From: Deltaproteobacteria bacterium
Lineage (GTDB): Bacteria; Desulfobacterota; Desulfobacteria; Desulfobacterales; Desulfobacteraceae
Assembly: GCA_003647385.1 (NCBI GenBank)
Contig: QMMT01000205.1
Location: forward strand, 1 to 5,055
DNA length: 5,055 nt
Direction: 5' to 3'
The position numbers and the translations under genes are program-made. The notes beneath the pieces were generated by a model. The model ran no database searches and was not told the origin of the DNA. It saw only the letters and a list, made by a program, of their open reading frames with translations. Shown piece after piece: positions 1 through 5,055 of the stretch. Each line of letters begins with the position of its first letter. The first letter of the stretch is position 1.

Positions 1-1
1 A

Positions 2-52
2 AGTGACACTATCGGTTTCAGACTGGTACTGATAAGGGATGGCGGATATTAA
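2..52 (+). CDS. 3' end of an upstream gene, possibly SUMF1/formylglycine-generating-enzyme-like (partial)
   Basis: An open frame enters from the left edge and ends at the TAA at 50-52, reading SDTIGFRLVLIRDGGY. The segment DTIGFRLV is what one expects at the extreme C-terminus of the SUMF1/FGE-sulfatase fold, where a conserved I/L-GFRLV strand closes the domain. SUMF1-type proteins either make formylglycine on sulfatases or serve as binding modules in other enzymes. Only 16 codons are visible, so both the family and even the reality of the gene rest on this short match. If real, it overlaps the MFS start by 14 bases, which would explain why that gene lacks a well-spaced ribosome binding site. 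The two other frames stop earlier: TGA at 4-6 in one, TGA at 30-32 followed by TAA at 33-35 in the other. Confidence 0.42.
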   Translation, partial: SDTIGFRLVLIRDGGY

Positions 53-1292
53 AAAGACGTCCTTTTTTTATGGCTACGCAATTATCGCAGCCTCTTTTTT
101 TATCCAGGCTGTTGTATGGGGTACCAGCAATAGTTTCGGTCTGTTTTTTGATTCATTAATAAATGAGTTCGGATGGTCGCGGGCAACGATTTCAGGTGCA
201 GCCTCCATAGCTTTCCTGGTGCATGGTTTATCCAGTATGCTCTTGGGAAATCTGAATGACAAGTATGGTCCCAGACTGCTCATGAGTATCTGCGGTATTT
301 TTTTTGGATTGGGTTTGTGGTTGATGGCAACCGTTAATTCGGCCTGGCAGCTCTATTTGTTTTATGGCTTGGTTGCGGGTATCGGGCTCGGTGGTATAGA
401 CGTCCTACCGTTGTCAACGGCAGCAAGATGGTTTAAAAAAAAACGGGGTCTGATGACCGGCATCATCAAAGTCGGTACCGGGGTTGGAATGTTTATCATG
501 CCTTTTTTTATCACATGGCTTGTAAAAGGGTATGGGTGGCGAACCTCATTTTCCGTGTTAGCTGTTATTGTTGTGACCTCAGTCATATTTCTTGCCCAGT
601 TTTTAGTGCGTGATCCCATCCAGAAAGCACAATTTATTGATAATATGAAGAGCGAACCATCAGGAAAAATAAACAAAACAGAAGAGGGGTTAACGTTTCC
701 AGAAGCGATACACACCATACAATTCTGGACGGTTTGTACCATCTATTTTATTATTCTTATCTGTGTTTACACCATCTTGATACACATTGTTCAACATGCC
801 ATTGATCTTGGTATCCCAACGGCAGTTGCAGCCGGGGTTTTGGCAGCGATCGGTGCAGTGAGTATCTCGGGCAGATTTTTGATGGGTGGAGCCGGGGATA
901 AAATCGGTGAGAAATCGGCATTGTTCATCTGTCTTTTGTTTCTGTTAACGGCACTGTGCTGGCTTCAGGCAGTCAAAGCATTATGGATGTTTTATCTGTT
1001 TGCTGTCATATATGGATTTGCCCACGGTGGTTTTTTTACTTTGGTTTCACCGTTGATTGCAAGATTGTTCGGGACAAGATCTCATGGCCTTTTATTTGGA
1101 ATCGTCATTTTTTCAAGCACCCTTGGCGGCGCTATCGGTCCTTTTATGGCCGGATACATATTCGATGTAACCCAAAGTTATAAAATCGTTTTTCTGATTC
1201 TGGCTGGCCTGTGTACCATCGCCCTTTTATTAACCGCATCTCTAAAACCCATTGCCCGGGATGAAAGCTTTATAAAAACAAAGCAAAACTAA
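39..1292 (+). CDS. MFS transporter, monocarboxylate/oxalate-formate antiporter-like (12 TM)
   Basis: This is an inner-membrane secondary transporter of the major facilitator superfamily, 417 residues, a normal length. About twelve hydrophobic segments are visible: six in residues 9-190, a charged central loop (about 191-225), then six more in 228-400. Family marks are FGWSRATIS after helix 1 (44-52), the loop 2-3 motif GNLNDKYGPR (70-79), ARWFKKKRGLMTGI between helices 4 and 5 (129-142), and its second-half counterpart GRFLMGGAGDKIG (278-290). The FGWSR and RWF..KRG motifs are typical of the MCT and oxalate/formate antiporter branches, so an organic anion is the likely substrate, but the sequence does not fix it. 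ATG 39 is the first start after in-frame stops at 30-35. The purine-rich AAGGG lies directly against it with no spacing, so initiation probably depends on coupling to the upstream frame ending at 52. The stop abuts the convergent aroB stop. Confidence 0.9.
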   Translation: MADIKKTSFFYGYAIIAASFFIQAVVWGTSNSFGLFFDSLINEFGWSRATISGAASIAFLVHGLSSMLLGNLNDKYGPRLLMSICGIFFGLGLWLMATVNSAWQLYLFYGLVAGIGLGGIDVLPLSTAARWFKKKRGLMTGIIKVGTGVGMFIMPFFITWLVKGYGWRTSFSVLAVIVVTSVIFLAQFLVRDPIQKAQFIDNMKSEPSGKINKTEEGLTFPEAIHTIQFWTVCTIYFIILICVYTILIHIVQHAIDLGIPTAVAAGVLAAIGAVSISGRFLMGGAGDKIGEKSALFICLLFLLTALCWLQAVKALWMFYLFAVIYGFAHGGFFTLVSPLIARLFGTRSHGLLFGIVIFSSTLGGAIGPFMAGYIFDVTQSYKIVFLILAGLCTIALLLTASLKPIARDESFIKTKQN

Positions 1293-2324
1293 TTAGTGGC
1301 AGATCGAGGATATAAACTCATTCATTTCGTCAAAGCTGATTTTTTCAACTCTTGCTTTTCCGATCTGTTCAAGGAAAACAAAAAAAAGGTCTTTGCCGAA
1401 CTTTTTTTTGTCTTTGCCGGCTGCCCTGATAATCTCTTTTGCCTGATAATCAATAGTTGTTGGCAGATTAAGGTCTTTTAAAAGCCGTATGATTCTTGAA
1501 ATATCTTCCTGATTTATTAAGTGTCTGGCATGAGAAAATTCAGCTGCAGCCACCATTCCCATGGAGACAGCTCTTCCATGGCCTGGTTTCGCTATTTTTT
1601 CAATGGCATGGCCAATGGTGTGGCCGAAATTAAGTTTCCTTCTTTTATTGGACTCTTTTTCATCCTGCTCCACGACGTGTGATTTGATTTTTACAGAGTC
1701 TGCCACAAGCCTGAAAATGATGTCATCATCAAGAGCAAGGGCTTTTTCTTTATTTTTTTCTATAAAATCCAGCATATCGGCATCTGAAATTAATGCATGC
1801 TTGACAATTTCGGCAAGACCGTTTGAAATTTCTTTTTTTGGCAGGGTTTTTAACAGGTCAATGTCACAGATCACGAATTCCGGCTGATTAAAGACGCCCA
1901 CCATATTTTTAAAAGAAGAAAGATTTACTCCGTTTTTTCCACCAACGCTGGCATCAACCTGGGACAAAAGAGAGGTGGATACAAACCCGAATTTTATCCC
2001 CCTCAAAAAGGTGGAAGCTGCAAATCCTGTAATATCGCAGACAATACCGCCGCCAATTCCCACAATAAAGCTGCCACGGTCACAGGAATGATGGATAAGC
2101 TCTTTTAGTATGGTTTCAACAGTTGCAAGGGTTTTGATCCCTTCTCCTGTTCCAATGGTTATAACAGGAGCATTTGGAAAATCTTTTTGATAATATTTTT
2201 TTATATTTTCATCTGTAACAATGATTGTTTGACGGGAAAGCAGATACTTTTTAAGGTTTTTAAGGGTTTCTCCCACATAGATGGAAGACAGCCCTGTCTT
2301 ACCCTTAACATGGAAGGTCTCCAT
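1293..2324 (-). CDS. aroB: 3-dehydroquinate synthase
   Basis: The enzyme converts DAHP to 3-dehydroquinate, the second step of the shikimate pathway, in the cytosol with NAD+ and a divalent metal. At 343 residues it has normal length. Visible motifs are the glycine-rich NAD region GIGGGIVCDITGFAAS (89-104), LRG at 107-109, the active-site block DASVGGKNGVN (124-134), KNMVGVFNQP (139-148), AEIVKHALI (171-179), LNFGHTIGHAIE (231-242) and GHGRAVSMGM (248-257). The expected metal ligands are present: Glu172, His235 and His249. A late lysine cluster (DKKK, 305-308) fits the family. One oddity is HGRAV where most family members have HGEAV. The ATG overlaps the DAHP synthase stop (TAATG) and has no clear Shine-Dalgarno, which suggests translational coupling. 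Other sugar-phosphate cyclases are possible in principle, but the motifs and the neighbour make dehydroquinate synthase much the best call. Confidence 0.93.
   Translation of the reverse strand: METFHVKGKTGLSSIYVGETLKNLKKYLLSRQTIIVTDENIKKYYQKDFPNAPVITIGTGEGIKTLATVETILKELIHHSCDRGSFIVGIGGGIVCDITGFAASTFLRGIKFGFVSTSLLSQVDASVGGKNGVNLSSFKNMVGVFNQPEFVICDIDLLKTLPKKEISNGLAEIVKHALISDADMLDFIEKNKEKALALDDDIIFRLVADSVKIKSHVVEQDEKESNKRRKLNFGHTIGHAIEKIAKPGHGRAVSMGMVAAAEFSHARHLINQEDISRIIRLLKDLNLPTTIDYQAKEIIRAAGKDKKKFGKDLFFVFLEQIGKARVEKISFDEMNEFISSICH
1380..1409. repeat. A8/T8 inverted repeat inside the 3' end of aroB
   Basis: Eight A plus G (1380-1388) faces C plus eight T (1401-1409) across a 12-base loop, a perfect nine-base inverted repeat. 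It encodes the lysine run of DKKKFG and the LFFVF segment of dehydroquinate synthase, so coding constraint in an AT-rich gene may explain it. It lies about 90 bases beyond the end of the convergent MFS gene and could act as a weak transcription stop for that transcript, but the stem is almost entirely A-T. Confidence 0.5.
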
Positions 2325-3142
2325 TATTTTTTTGCCACTATTGTATGAATGGCAGTCATTTTTTTCATAAGGGTTAAAAACTGTTCGGGATATAAGGATT
2401 GTGCCCCGTCACTCATGGCTTTTTCAGGATGGTTGTGGACTTCTATCATCACACCATCAGCACCAAAAGCTGCTGCTGCATAAGCAAGGGGTGTGACCTG
2501 GTCCCGGACACCGGCCGCGTGGCTGGGATCGATGATGATGGGAAGGTGACTTTCTTTTTTGACGGCTGACACAACAGAAAAATCCAAGGTATTTCTGCTG
2601 TGTCTTACAAAAGTTCTTATGCCCCTTTCACAAAGAATAACATTCCTGTTTCCCTGTTCCAGGATATATTCAGCTGCCATGAGCCACTCCTGAAGTGTGG
2701 CAGACATGCCTCTTTTTAAAATGACAGGTCTGTCAGATGTTCCGGCACGCTTTAACAGACTGAAATTCTGCATATTTCTGGAACCGATCTGGAGAATATC
2801 GGCATATTCTTCAACAAGATCAAAATTTTCAACATCCATGGCTTCCGTTACAATGGGTAAGCCTGTTTCTTTTCTTACTTTTGCTAAAAAGATAAGGCCT
2901 TTTTTTCCAAGCCCCTGAAAAGAATAAGGAGACGTCCGCGGTTTAAACGCACCTCCACGGAATAATTTTGCACCGGCATTTTTAACAGATTTTGCAATAG
3001 CTAAAACCTGTTTTTCACTTTCAACAGCACAGGGACCGGCAATTACAGGTAAGCTTTCATTGCCGAAAACAGCATCACCAACGTTAATGTGGGTATTTTC
3101 CTGCTTAAACTCCCGGCTGACAAGTTTATATGGTTTTGTCAC
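2324..3142 (-). CDS. aroF: 3-deoxy-7-phosphoheptulonate synthase (DAHP synthase), class I-beta, without regulatory domain
   Basis: It condenses phosphoenolpyruvate with erythrose 4-phosphate to DAHP, committing carbon to chorismate and aromatic amino acids. The 272 residues form one TIM barrel of the DAHP/KDO8P synthase type. Visible are IAGPCAVES (34-42), FRGGAFKPRTSPYSF (61-75), PIVTEAMD (96-103), QIGSRNMQN (118-126), ILKRGMS (141-147), CERGIRTF (171-178), IIDPSHAAG (203-211), EVHNHPE (234-240) and SDGAQSL (244-250). By family comparison the metal ligands are Cys38, His208, Glu234 and Asp245. The protein begins at the KPYKLVSREF linker that in Thermotoga-type enzymes follows an N-terminal ferredoxin-like feedback domain, and in Bacillus-type enzymes a chorismate mutase domain; neither is present. 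The start is GTG, fixed by a strong Shine-Dalgarno eight bases upstream. An in-frame stop at 3200-3202 leaves only 19 upstream codons, so the short form is not a missed start. First gene of the operon with aroB. Confidence 0.94.
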   Translation of the reverse strand: MTKPYKLVSREFKQENTHINVGDAVFGNESLPVIAGPCAVESEKQVLAIAKSVKNAGAKLFRGGAFKPRTSPYSFQGLGKKGLIFLAKVRKETGLPIVTEAMDVENFDLVEEYADILQIGSRNMQNFSLLKRAGTSDRPVILKRGMSATLQEWLMAAEYILEQGNRNVILCERGIRTFVRHSRNTLDFSVVSAVKKESHLPIIIDPSHAAGVRDQVTPLAYAAAAFGADGVMIEVHNHPEKAMSDGAQSLYPEQFLTLMKKMTAIHTIVAKK

Positions 3143-3147
3143 CGGAA

Positions 3148-3158
3148 TGACCTCCTTA
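3148..3158 (-). promoter_or_regulatory. Strong ribosome binding site setting the GTG start of DAHP synthase
   Basis: Read on the minus strand the sequence is TAAGGAGGTCA, nearly a full anti-16S match. The AAGGAGG core lies at 3151-3157, with eight bases (3143-3150) before the GTG at 3140-3142. No ATG in the same frame competes, so the non-standard start codon is well supported. Confidence 0.85.
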
Positions 3159-3186
3159 CACCTAACATTATTTTTCTTTAGTTGGG

Positions 3187-3215
3187 TTTGTATCAGTATT
3201 CAATCTTTTGAGCAA
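3187..3215 (-). promoter_or_regulatory. Candidate sigma70-type promoter for the DAHP synthase-aroB operon
   Basis: On the minus strand there is TTGCTC (3210-3215) as a -35 box, a 17-base spacer, and TACAAA (3187-3192) as a -10 box. The bases TGA directly before the -10 give it an extended -10 form. Transcription would start near 3180, leaving a leader of about 38 bases that includes the strong ribosome binding site. The match is moderate (four of six at the -10), so this is a best candidate rather than a firm call. Confidence 0.35.
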
Positions 3216-3328
3216 TAAAAAAGGCGGCAGGCTATTATTAAAGGCCAGAAATATTAACGTCTTAAATTATTTTTTGATTTTAGTTTGGCACCTGGATACA
3301 TTTCTTTAAAAATAGGGGTTTTCTCTTA

Positions 3329-3359
3329 TTGAAATACCACAAATATTTTACTATATAAT
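3329..3359 (+). promoter_or_regulatory. Candidate sigma70-type promoter for the histidine kinase gene
   Basis: TTGAAA at 3329-3334 is followed by overlapping -10 candidates: TATATA at 3352-3357 (17-base spacer) and a perfect TATAAT at 3354-3359 (19-base spacer). Transcription would begin around 3364-3367, some 20 bases before ATG 3386 and about 44 before ATG 3410. The short leader to the first ATG has no Shine-Dalgarno, which fits use of the second. Confidence 0.5.
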
Positions 3360-3385
3360 ACTTGTGTTGGATAAAACTTTATTAA

Positions 3386-4555
3386 ATGGTTTTAAGACAA
3401 GGCATACAAATGGAACATATACAATTAAAAGATGAGACTCCTGACGCAGTGGAGGCACTTGCAGGCGGAATAGCCCATGATTTTAACAACCTTTTAGCTG
3501 CAATTAAGGGCAGAGCATCCTTGATGATGAACAGCGTAAAGCCGTCTGATCCACTGTATAGACACATCGTGGAGATCATCAGCTGTATTGATAAAGGATC
3601 TGAAATTGCAAACCAGTTACTGGGTTTTGCAAAAGTTGACGAGTATTATACCAGTTCCATTGATGTAAACCGGCTGGTTCGAAAAGTCGTGGAAAATCTT
3701 GATTTTAAGGGTAAAAAAATTGTTCTGGATGTGGATCTTGACCCAAAGCCCCTGATTGTTGAGGCTGACCCTGATAAAATCATCCAGGTTTTTATGTCCA
3801 TTGTTGATAATGCGTTGCAGGCCATGCCAAAAGGGGGTAAGCTTATCGTCGTCACTGAATCGGCCGCTATTTTAAATGGAAGCGCCGACACTTTTGGATT
3901 AAGCAATGGATTCTTTGTAAAGATTACCATAACAGATACGGGTATCGGGATGGAAAAAGATGTGTTGGAGAAAATTTTCTCTCCTTTTTATTCCGCAGAC
4001 CATAAACACTATCCTGATAAAAAGGGACTGGGATTAACATTTGCCAGGGAAATCATTCAGAATCACAGCGGAGTTATAGATGTGTGGAGTTCTCCGGACA
4101 TGGGATCTTCTTTTTCCATTATTTTACCGTTAAAGGAAACAACAGATAATATCGATATCCCGGCAGCAGATGAAAAGCTGGTTATGGGAAATGAATCCGT
4201 ACTTCTGATTGATGACGAAGAAAGGATTCTGACAGTTGGAAGAGAAATTTGCAAGGCACTTGGATATAGTGTGATAACTGCGTCATCCGGAAAAGAAGCA
4301 TTAAGAATTTATAAACAAAAAAAGGATAAGATCAATCTTGTTATCCTTGATATGATCATGCCGGAAATGAACGGGCTTGAGACATTCCTGAAACTCAAGA
4401 AACTCAATCCCGATATCAAGGCATTGCTTTCAACAGGGTATTCCATTGATGAAAAGGCCCAGGAAATGCTTAGACAAGGTTGTAAAGGGTATATTTTGAA
4501 ACCATACAGCGTCATTGATTTTTCTCATAAATTAAGAGAAGTTTTAGAGTTATAG
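3386..4555 (+). CDS. Soluble hybrid histidine kinase with C-terminal receiver domain, no sensor domain
   Basis: The protein should autophosphorylate on histidine and pass the phosphate to its own receiver, acting in a cytosolic two-component or phosphorelay pathway. In its 389 residues the NtrB-like H-box GGIAHDFNN (27-35, phospho-acceptor His31) comes almost at the start, then the dimerisation helix. The ATPase domain has N-box VDNALQAMPKGG (140-151), G1 DTGIGM (184-189), F-box IFSPFYS (197-203) and G2 KGLGL (213-217). A receiver follows at about 271-389 with acidic pair Asp276-Asp277, phospho-acceptor Asp322 in LDMIMPEMNG, Ser349 and Lys372 in LKPYS. All catalytic residues appear intact. 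There is no transmembrane helix, PAS, GAF or output domain, so the input must come from a partner or the receiver. ATG 3410 (residue 9), with AAGG seven bases upstream, may be the true start; both starts keep every domain. A terminator closes the gene, so it looks monocistronic. Partner and signal cannot be told from here. Confidence 0.92.
   Translation: MVLRQGIQMEHIQLKDETPDAVEALAGGIAHDFNNLLAAIKGRASLMMNSVKPSDPLYRHIVEIISCIDKGSEIANQLLGFAKVDEYYTSSIDVNRLVRKVVENLDFKGKKIVLDVDLDPKPLIVEADPDKIIQVFMSIVDNALQAMPKGGKLIVVTESAAILNGSADTFGLSNGFFVKITITDTGIGMEKDVLEKIFSPFYSADHKHYPDKKGLGLTFAREIIQNHSGVIDVWSSPDMGSSFSIILPLKETTDNIDIPAADEKLVMGNESVLLIDDEERILTVGREICKALGYSVITASSGKEALRIYKQKKDKINLVILDMIMPEMNGLETFLKLKKLNPDIKALLSTGYSIDEKAQEMLRQGCKGYILKPYSVIDFSHKLREVLEL
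3399..3402 (+). promoter_or_regulatory. Probable ribosome binding site favouring the internal kinase start at 3410
   Basis: AAGG is placed seven bases before ATG 3410, a normal distance. ATG 3386 is preceded by AT-rich sequence with no such element. The site is short, so it favours but does not prove the downstream start, which would shorten the kinase by eight residues. Confidence 0.45.
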
Positions 4556-4564
4556 ATCCTTCAA

Positions 4565-4612
4565 AATCCTTACATATAGCTGTTTTAAGGCTATTTGTAA
4601 GGATTATTTTTT
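4565..4612 (+). terminator. Rho-independent terminator after the histidine kinase gene
   Basis: AATCCTTACA (4565-4574) pairs perfectly with TGTAAGGATT (4596-4605). After one T-T mismatch, ATAGC (4576-4580) pairs with GCTAT (4590-4594), leaving a nine-base loop. A run of six T (4607-4612) follows the stem after one A. It begins ten bases after the kinase stop codon and separates that gene from the next transcription unit. Confidence 0.88.
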
Positions 4613-4627
4613 AAACGGATTCTATCC

Positions 4628-4656
4628 TTGACTATCCCCTTGTGATTTTTTATAGT
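4628..4656 (+). promoter_or_regulatory. Sigma70-type promoter for the minC-like gene
   Basis: TTGACT (4628-4633, five of six to consensus) and TATAGT (4651-4656, five of six) are separated by exactly 17 bases. The expected start near 4663 gives a leader of about 35 bases to ATG 4698. Its place just after the kinase terminator supports an independent transcription unit. Confidence 0.68.
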
Positions 4657-4657
4657 C
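4630..4657. repeat. Short inverted repeat overlapping the minC promoter boxes
   Basis: GACTAT (4630-4635) and ATAGTC (4652-4657) are perfect inverted copies separated by 16 bases, so their centres lie 22 bases, about two helical turns, apart. One arm covers most of the -35 box and the other most of the -10. A seven-base direct repeat TCCTTGA also occurs at 4625-4631 and 4656-4662. The repeats are plain in the sequence; an operator role is only inference, and promoter boxes alone can give chance symmetry. Confidence 0.45.
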
Positions 4658-4697
4658 CTTGAAAATTATTTGATATAACCTGAAGGTCATACGTAAG

Positions 4698-5055
4698 ATG
4701 ATTAACTTTGACAATACTGCACCCGTAAAATTAAAAGGGGTTGGTGATGGATTCTGGATTACTCTTGACCCTTCCTGCCCGGAAGAGGATCTTAAATCTG
4801 AAATAGATATAGTATTTAAAAATTTAAAACATCTGGCCATTAACGCAAGTGTGGTAATTGATGTCGGTGGTGCCAAGGGTCATGATGATCTGATAGAAAA
4901 TATAAAATTATATTTAAAAACCAAGTTTGAAGTGGCAAAAGTAACGCTGCCCACTGAAAAGAGATCAATCCCAACCGAACGAATCCGTCAAAGGGATCTG
5001 TCAAAGGGTTGGAATCATCATAAAAGCGATGTGTTAATGCTCAGGGGCAGGGTCC
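4698..5055 (+). CDS. minC: Septum site-determining protein MinC, N-terminal part (runs off the window)
   Basis: MinC blocks FtsZ ring assembly away from midcell and is recruited to the membrane by MinD. The frame starts at ATG 4698 and is open to the right edge (119 codons visible; a full MinC is usually about 220-230). Residues 9-85 read like the MinC N-terminal domain: VKLKG then GFWITLD (10-24), an amphipathic helix (29-46), a VVIDVGG strand (52-58), a helix (63-76), then EVAKVTLP (78-85). A charged linker follows, and DVLMLRGRV (111-119) matches the start of the MinC C-terminal beta-helix, where RSGQ normally comes next; the window ends at that point. An in-frame TGA at 4671-4673 and no other start between support this ATG. 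GAAGG (4682-4686) lies eleven bases upstream, slightly far. The gene has its own promoter. I expect minD downstream. Assignment is by pattern recognition of a weakly conserved domain. Confidence 0.7.
   Translation, partial: MINFDNTAPVKLKGVGDGFWITLDPSCPEEDLKSEIDIVFKNLKHLAINASVVIDVGGAKGHDDLIENIKLYLKTKFEVAKVTLPTEKRSIPTERIRQRDLSKGWNHHKSDVLMLRGRV

Larger units (their letters stand above)
3143..3385. other. Divergent intergenic region between the aro operon and the kinase gene
   Basis: This AT-rich stretch separates two genes transcribed away from each other and so must hold both promoters. The aro-side ribosome binding site and one candidate promoter lie in 3148-3215, and the kinase-side promoter in 3329-3359. 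The middle (about 3216-3328) has no convincing open frame, RNA gene or hairpin. A GC-richer patch (AAAAAAGGCGGCAGGC at 3217-3232) stands out from the surrounding AT but forms no stable stem that I can find. Confidence 0.7.

Noticed and set aside
362..742. 126-codon open frame on the minus strand inside the transporter
   Set aside because: It lies wholly antisense to a well-supported MFS gene, has a low-complexity translation with no recognisable domain, and shows no ribosome binding site. It is a shadow of the coding frame.
1253..1275. Palindromes CCCGGG and AAAGCTTT near the MFS 3' end as a terminator for the aro operon
   Set aside because: Both are short self-complementary sites without a loop or adjacent T run on the minus strand, and they lie within conserved transporter coding sequence.
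3139..3168. Nine-codon minus-strand mini-ORF (MLGVRRSFR) whose TGA overlaps the DAHP synthase GTG start
   Set aside because: It has no ribosome binding site and no aromatic codons except one Phe. Most of it is simply the strong Shine-Dalgarno of DAHP synthase, so it is not a convincing attenuation leader peptide.
3217..3244. Possible minus-strand terminator or attenuator (GCC-rich patch followed by a T run)
   Set aside because: Only three or four base pairs can form between the GGC and GCC elements, and the T run is not directly after a stem. The predicted aro start site also lies downstream of it.
4622..4876. 84-codon minus-strand open frame across the minC promoter and 5' end
   Set aside because: It covers the terminator-promoter junction and the MinC-like domain in antisense. 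The plus-strand frame has promoter, start and domain pattern, while this one has none.

Overview
The window is an ordinary-looking chromosomal segment from a Gram-negative bacterium of moderate to low GC (roughly 40%). A Min-system gene, a sensorless histidine kinase-receiver protein and a compact class I-beta DAHP synthase in one place suggest a sulfate-reducing or related Desulfobacterota (Desulfobacteraceae-like). That taxonomic guess is inference from style and similarity, not proof.

Layout. Positions 2-52 hold the last codons of an upstream plus-strand gene whose tail resembles the end of a formylglycine-generating-enzyme (SUMF1-type) domain. It overlaps the start of a 12-helix MFS transporter (39-1292, plus). 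Directly abutting it, stop codon against stop codon, is a convergent minus-strand operon transcribed from about 3180 down to 1293. This operon encodes DAHP synthase (2324-3142) and 3-dehydroquinate synthase (1293-2324), the first two steps of the shikimate pathway, coupled through a TAATG overlap. A 243-base divergent intergenic region (3143-3385) holds candidate promoters in both directions. On its other side is a soluble hybrid histidine kinase with a C-terminal receiver (3386-4555, plus), closed by a strong intrinsic terminator (4565-4612). A good sigma70-type promoter (4628-4656) then drives a gene that starts at 4698 and runs off the window; its product looks like the N-terminal domain of the division-site inhibitor MinC.

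Functionally the window is three independent units: a transporter at the end of an upstream transcript, an aromatic amino acid/chorismate entry operon, and a signalling gene followed by a cell-division gene. Nothing ties the kinase to the aro operon except the shared intergenic region. I see no mobile element, CRISPR array, RNA gene or clear new multi-gene system. The most useful points are the absence of a regulatory domain on DAHP synthase, the kinase that begins almost at its phospho-acceptor helix, the symmetric elements in the minC promoter, and the two partial genes at the window edges.
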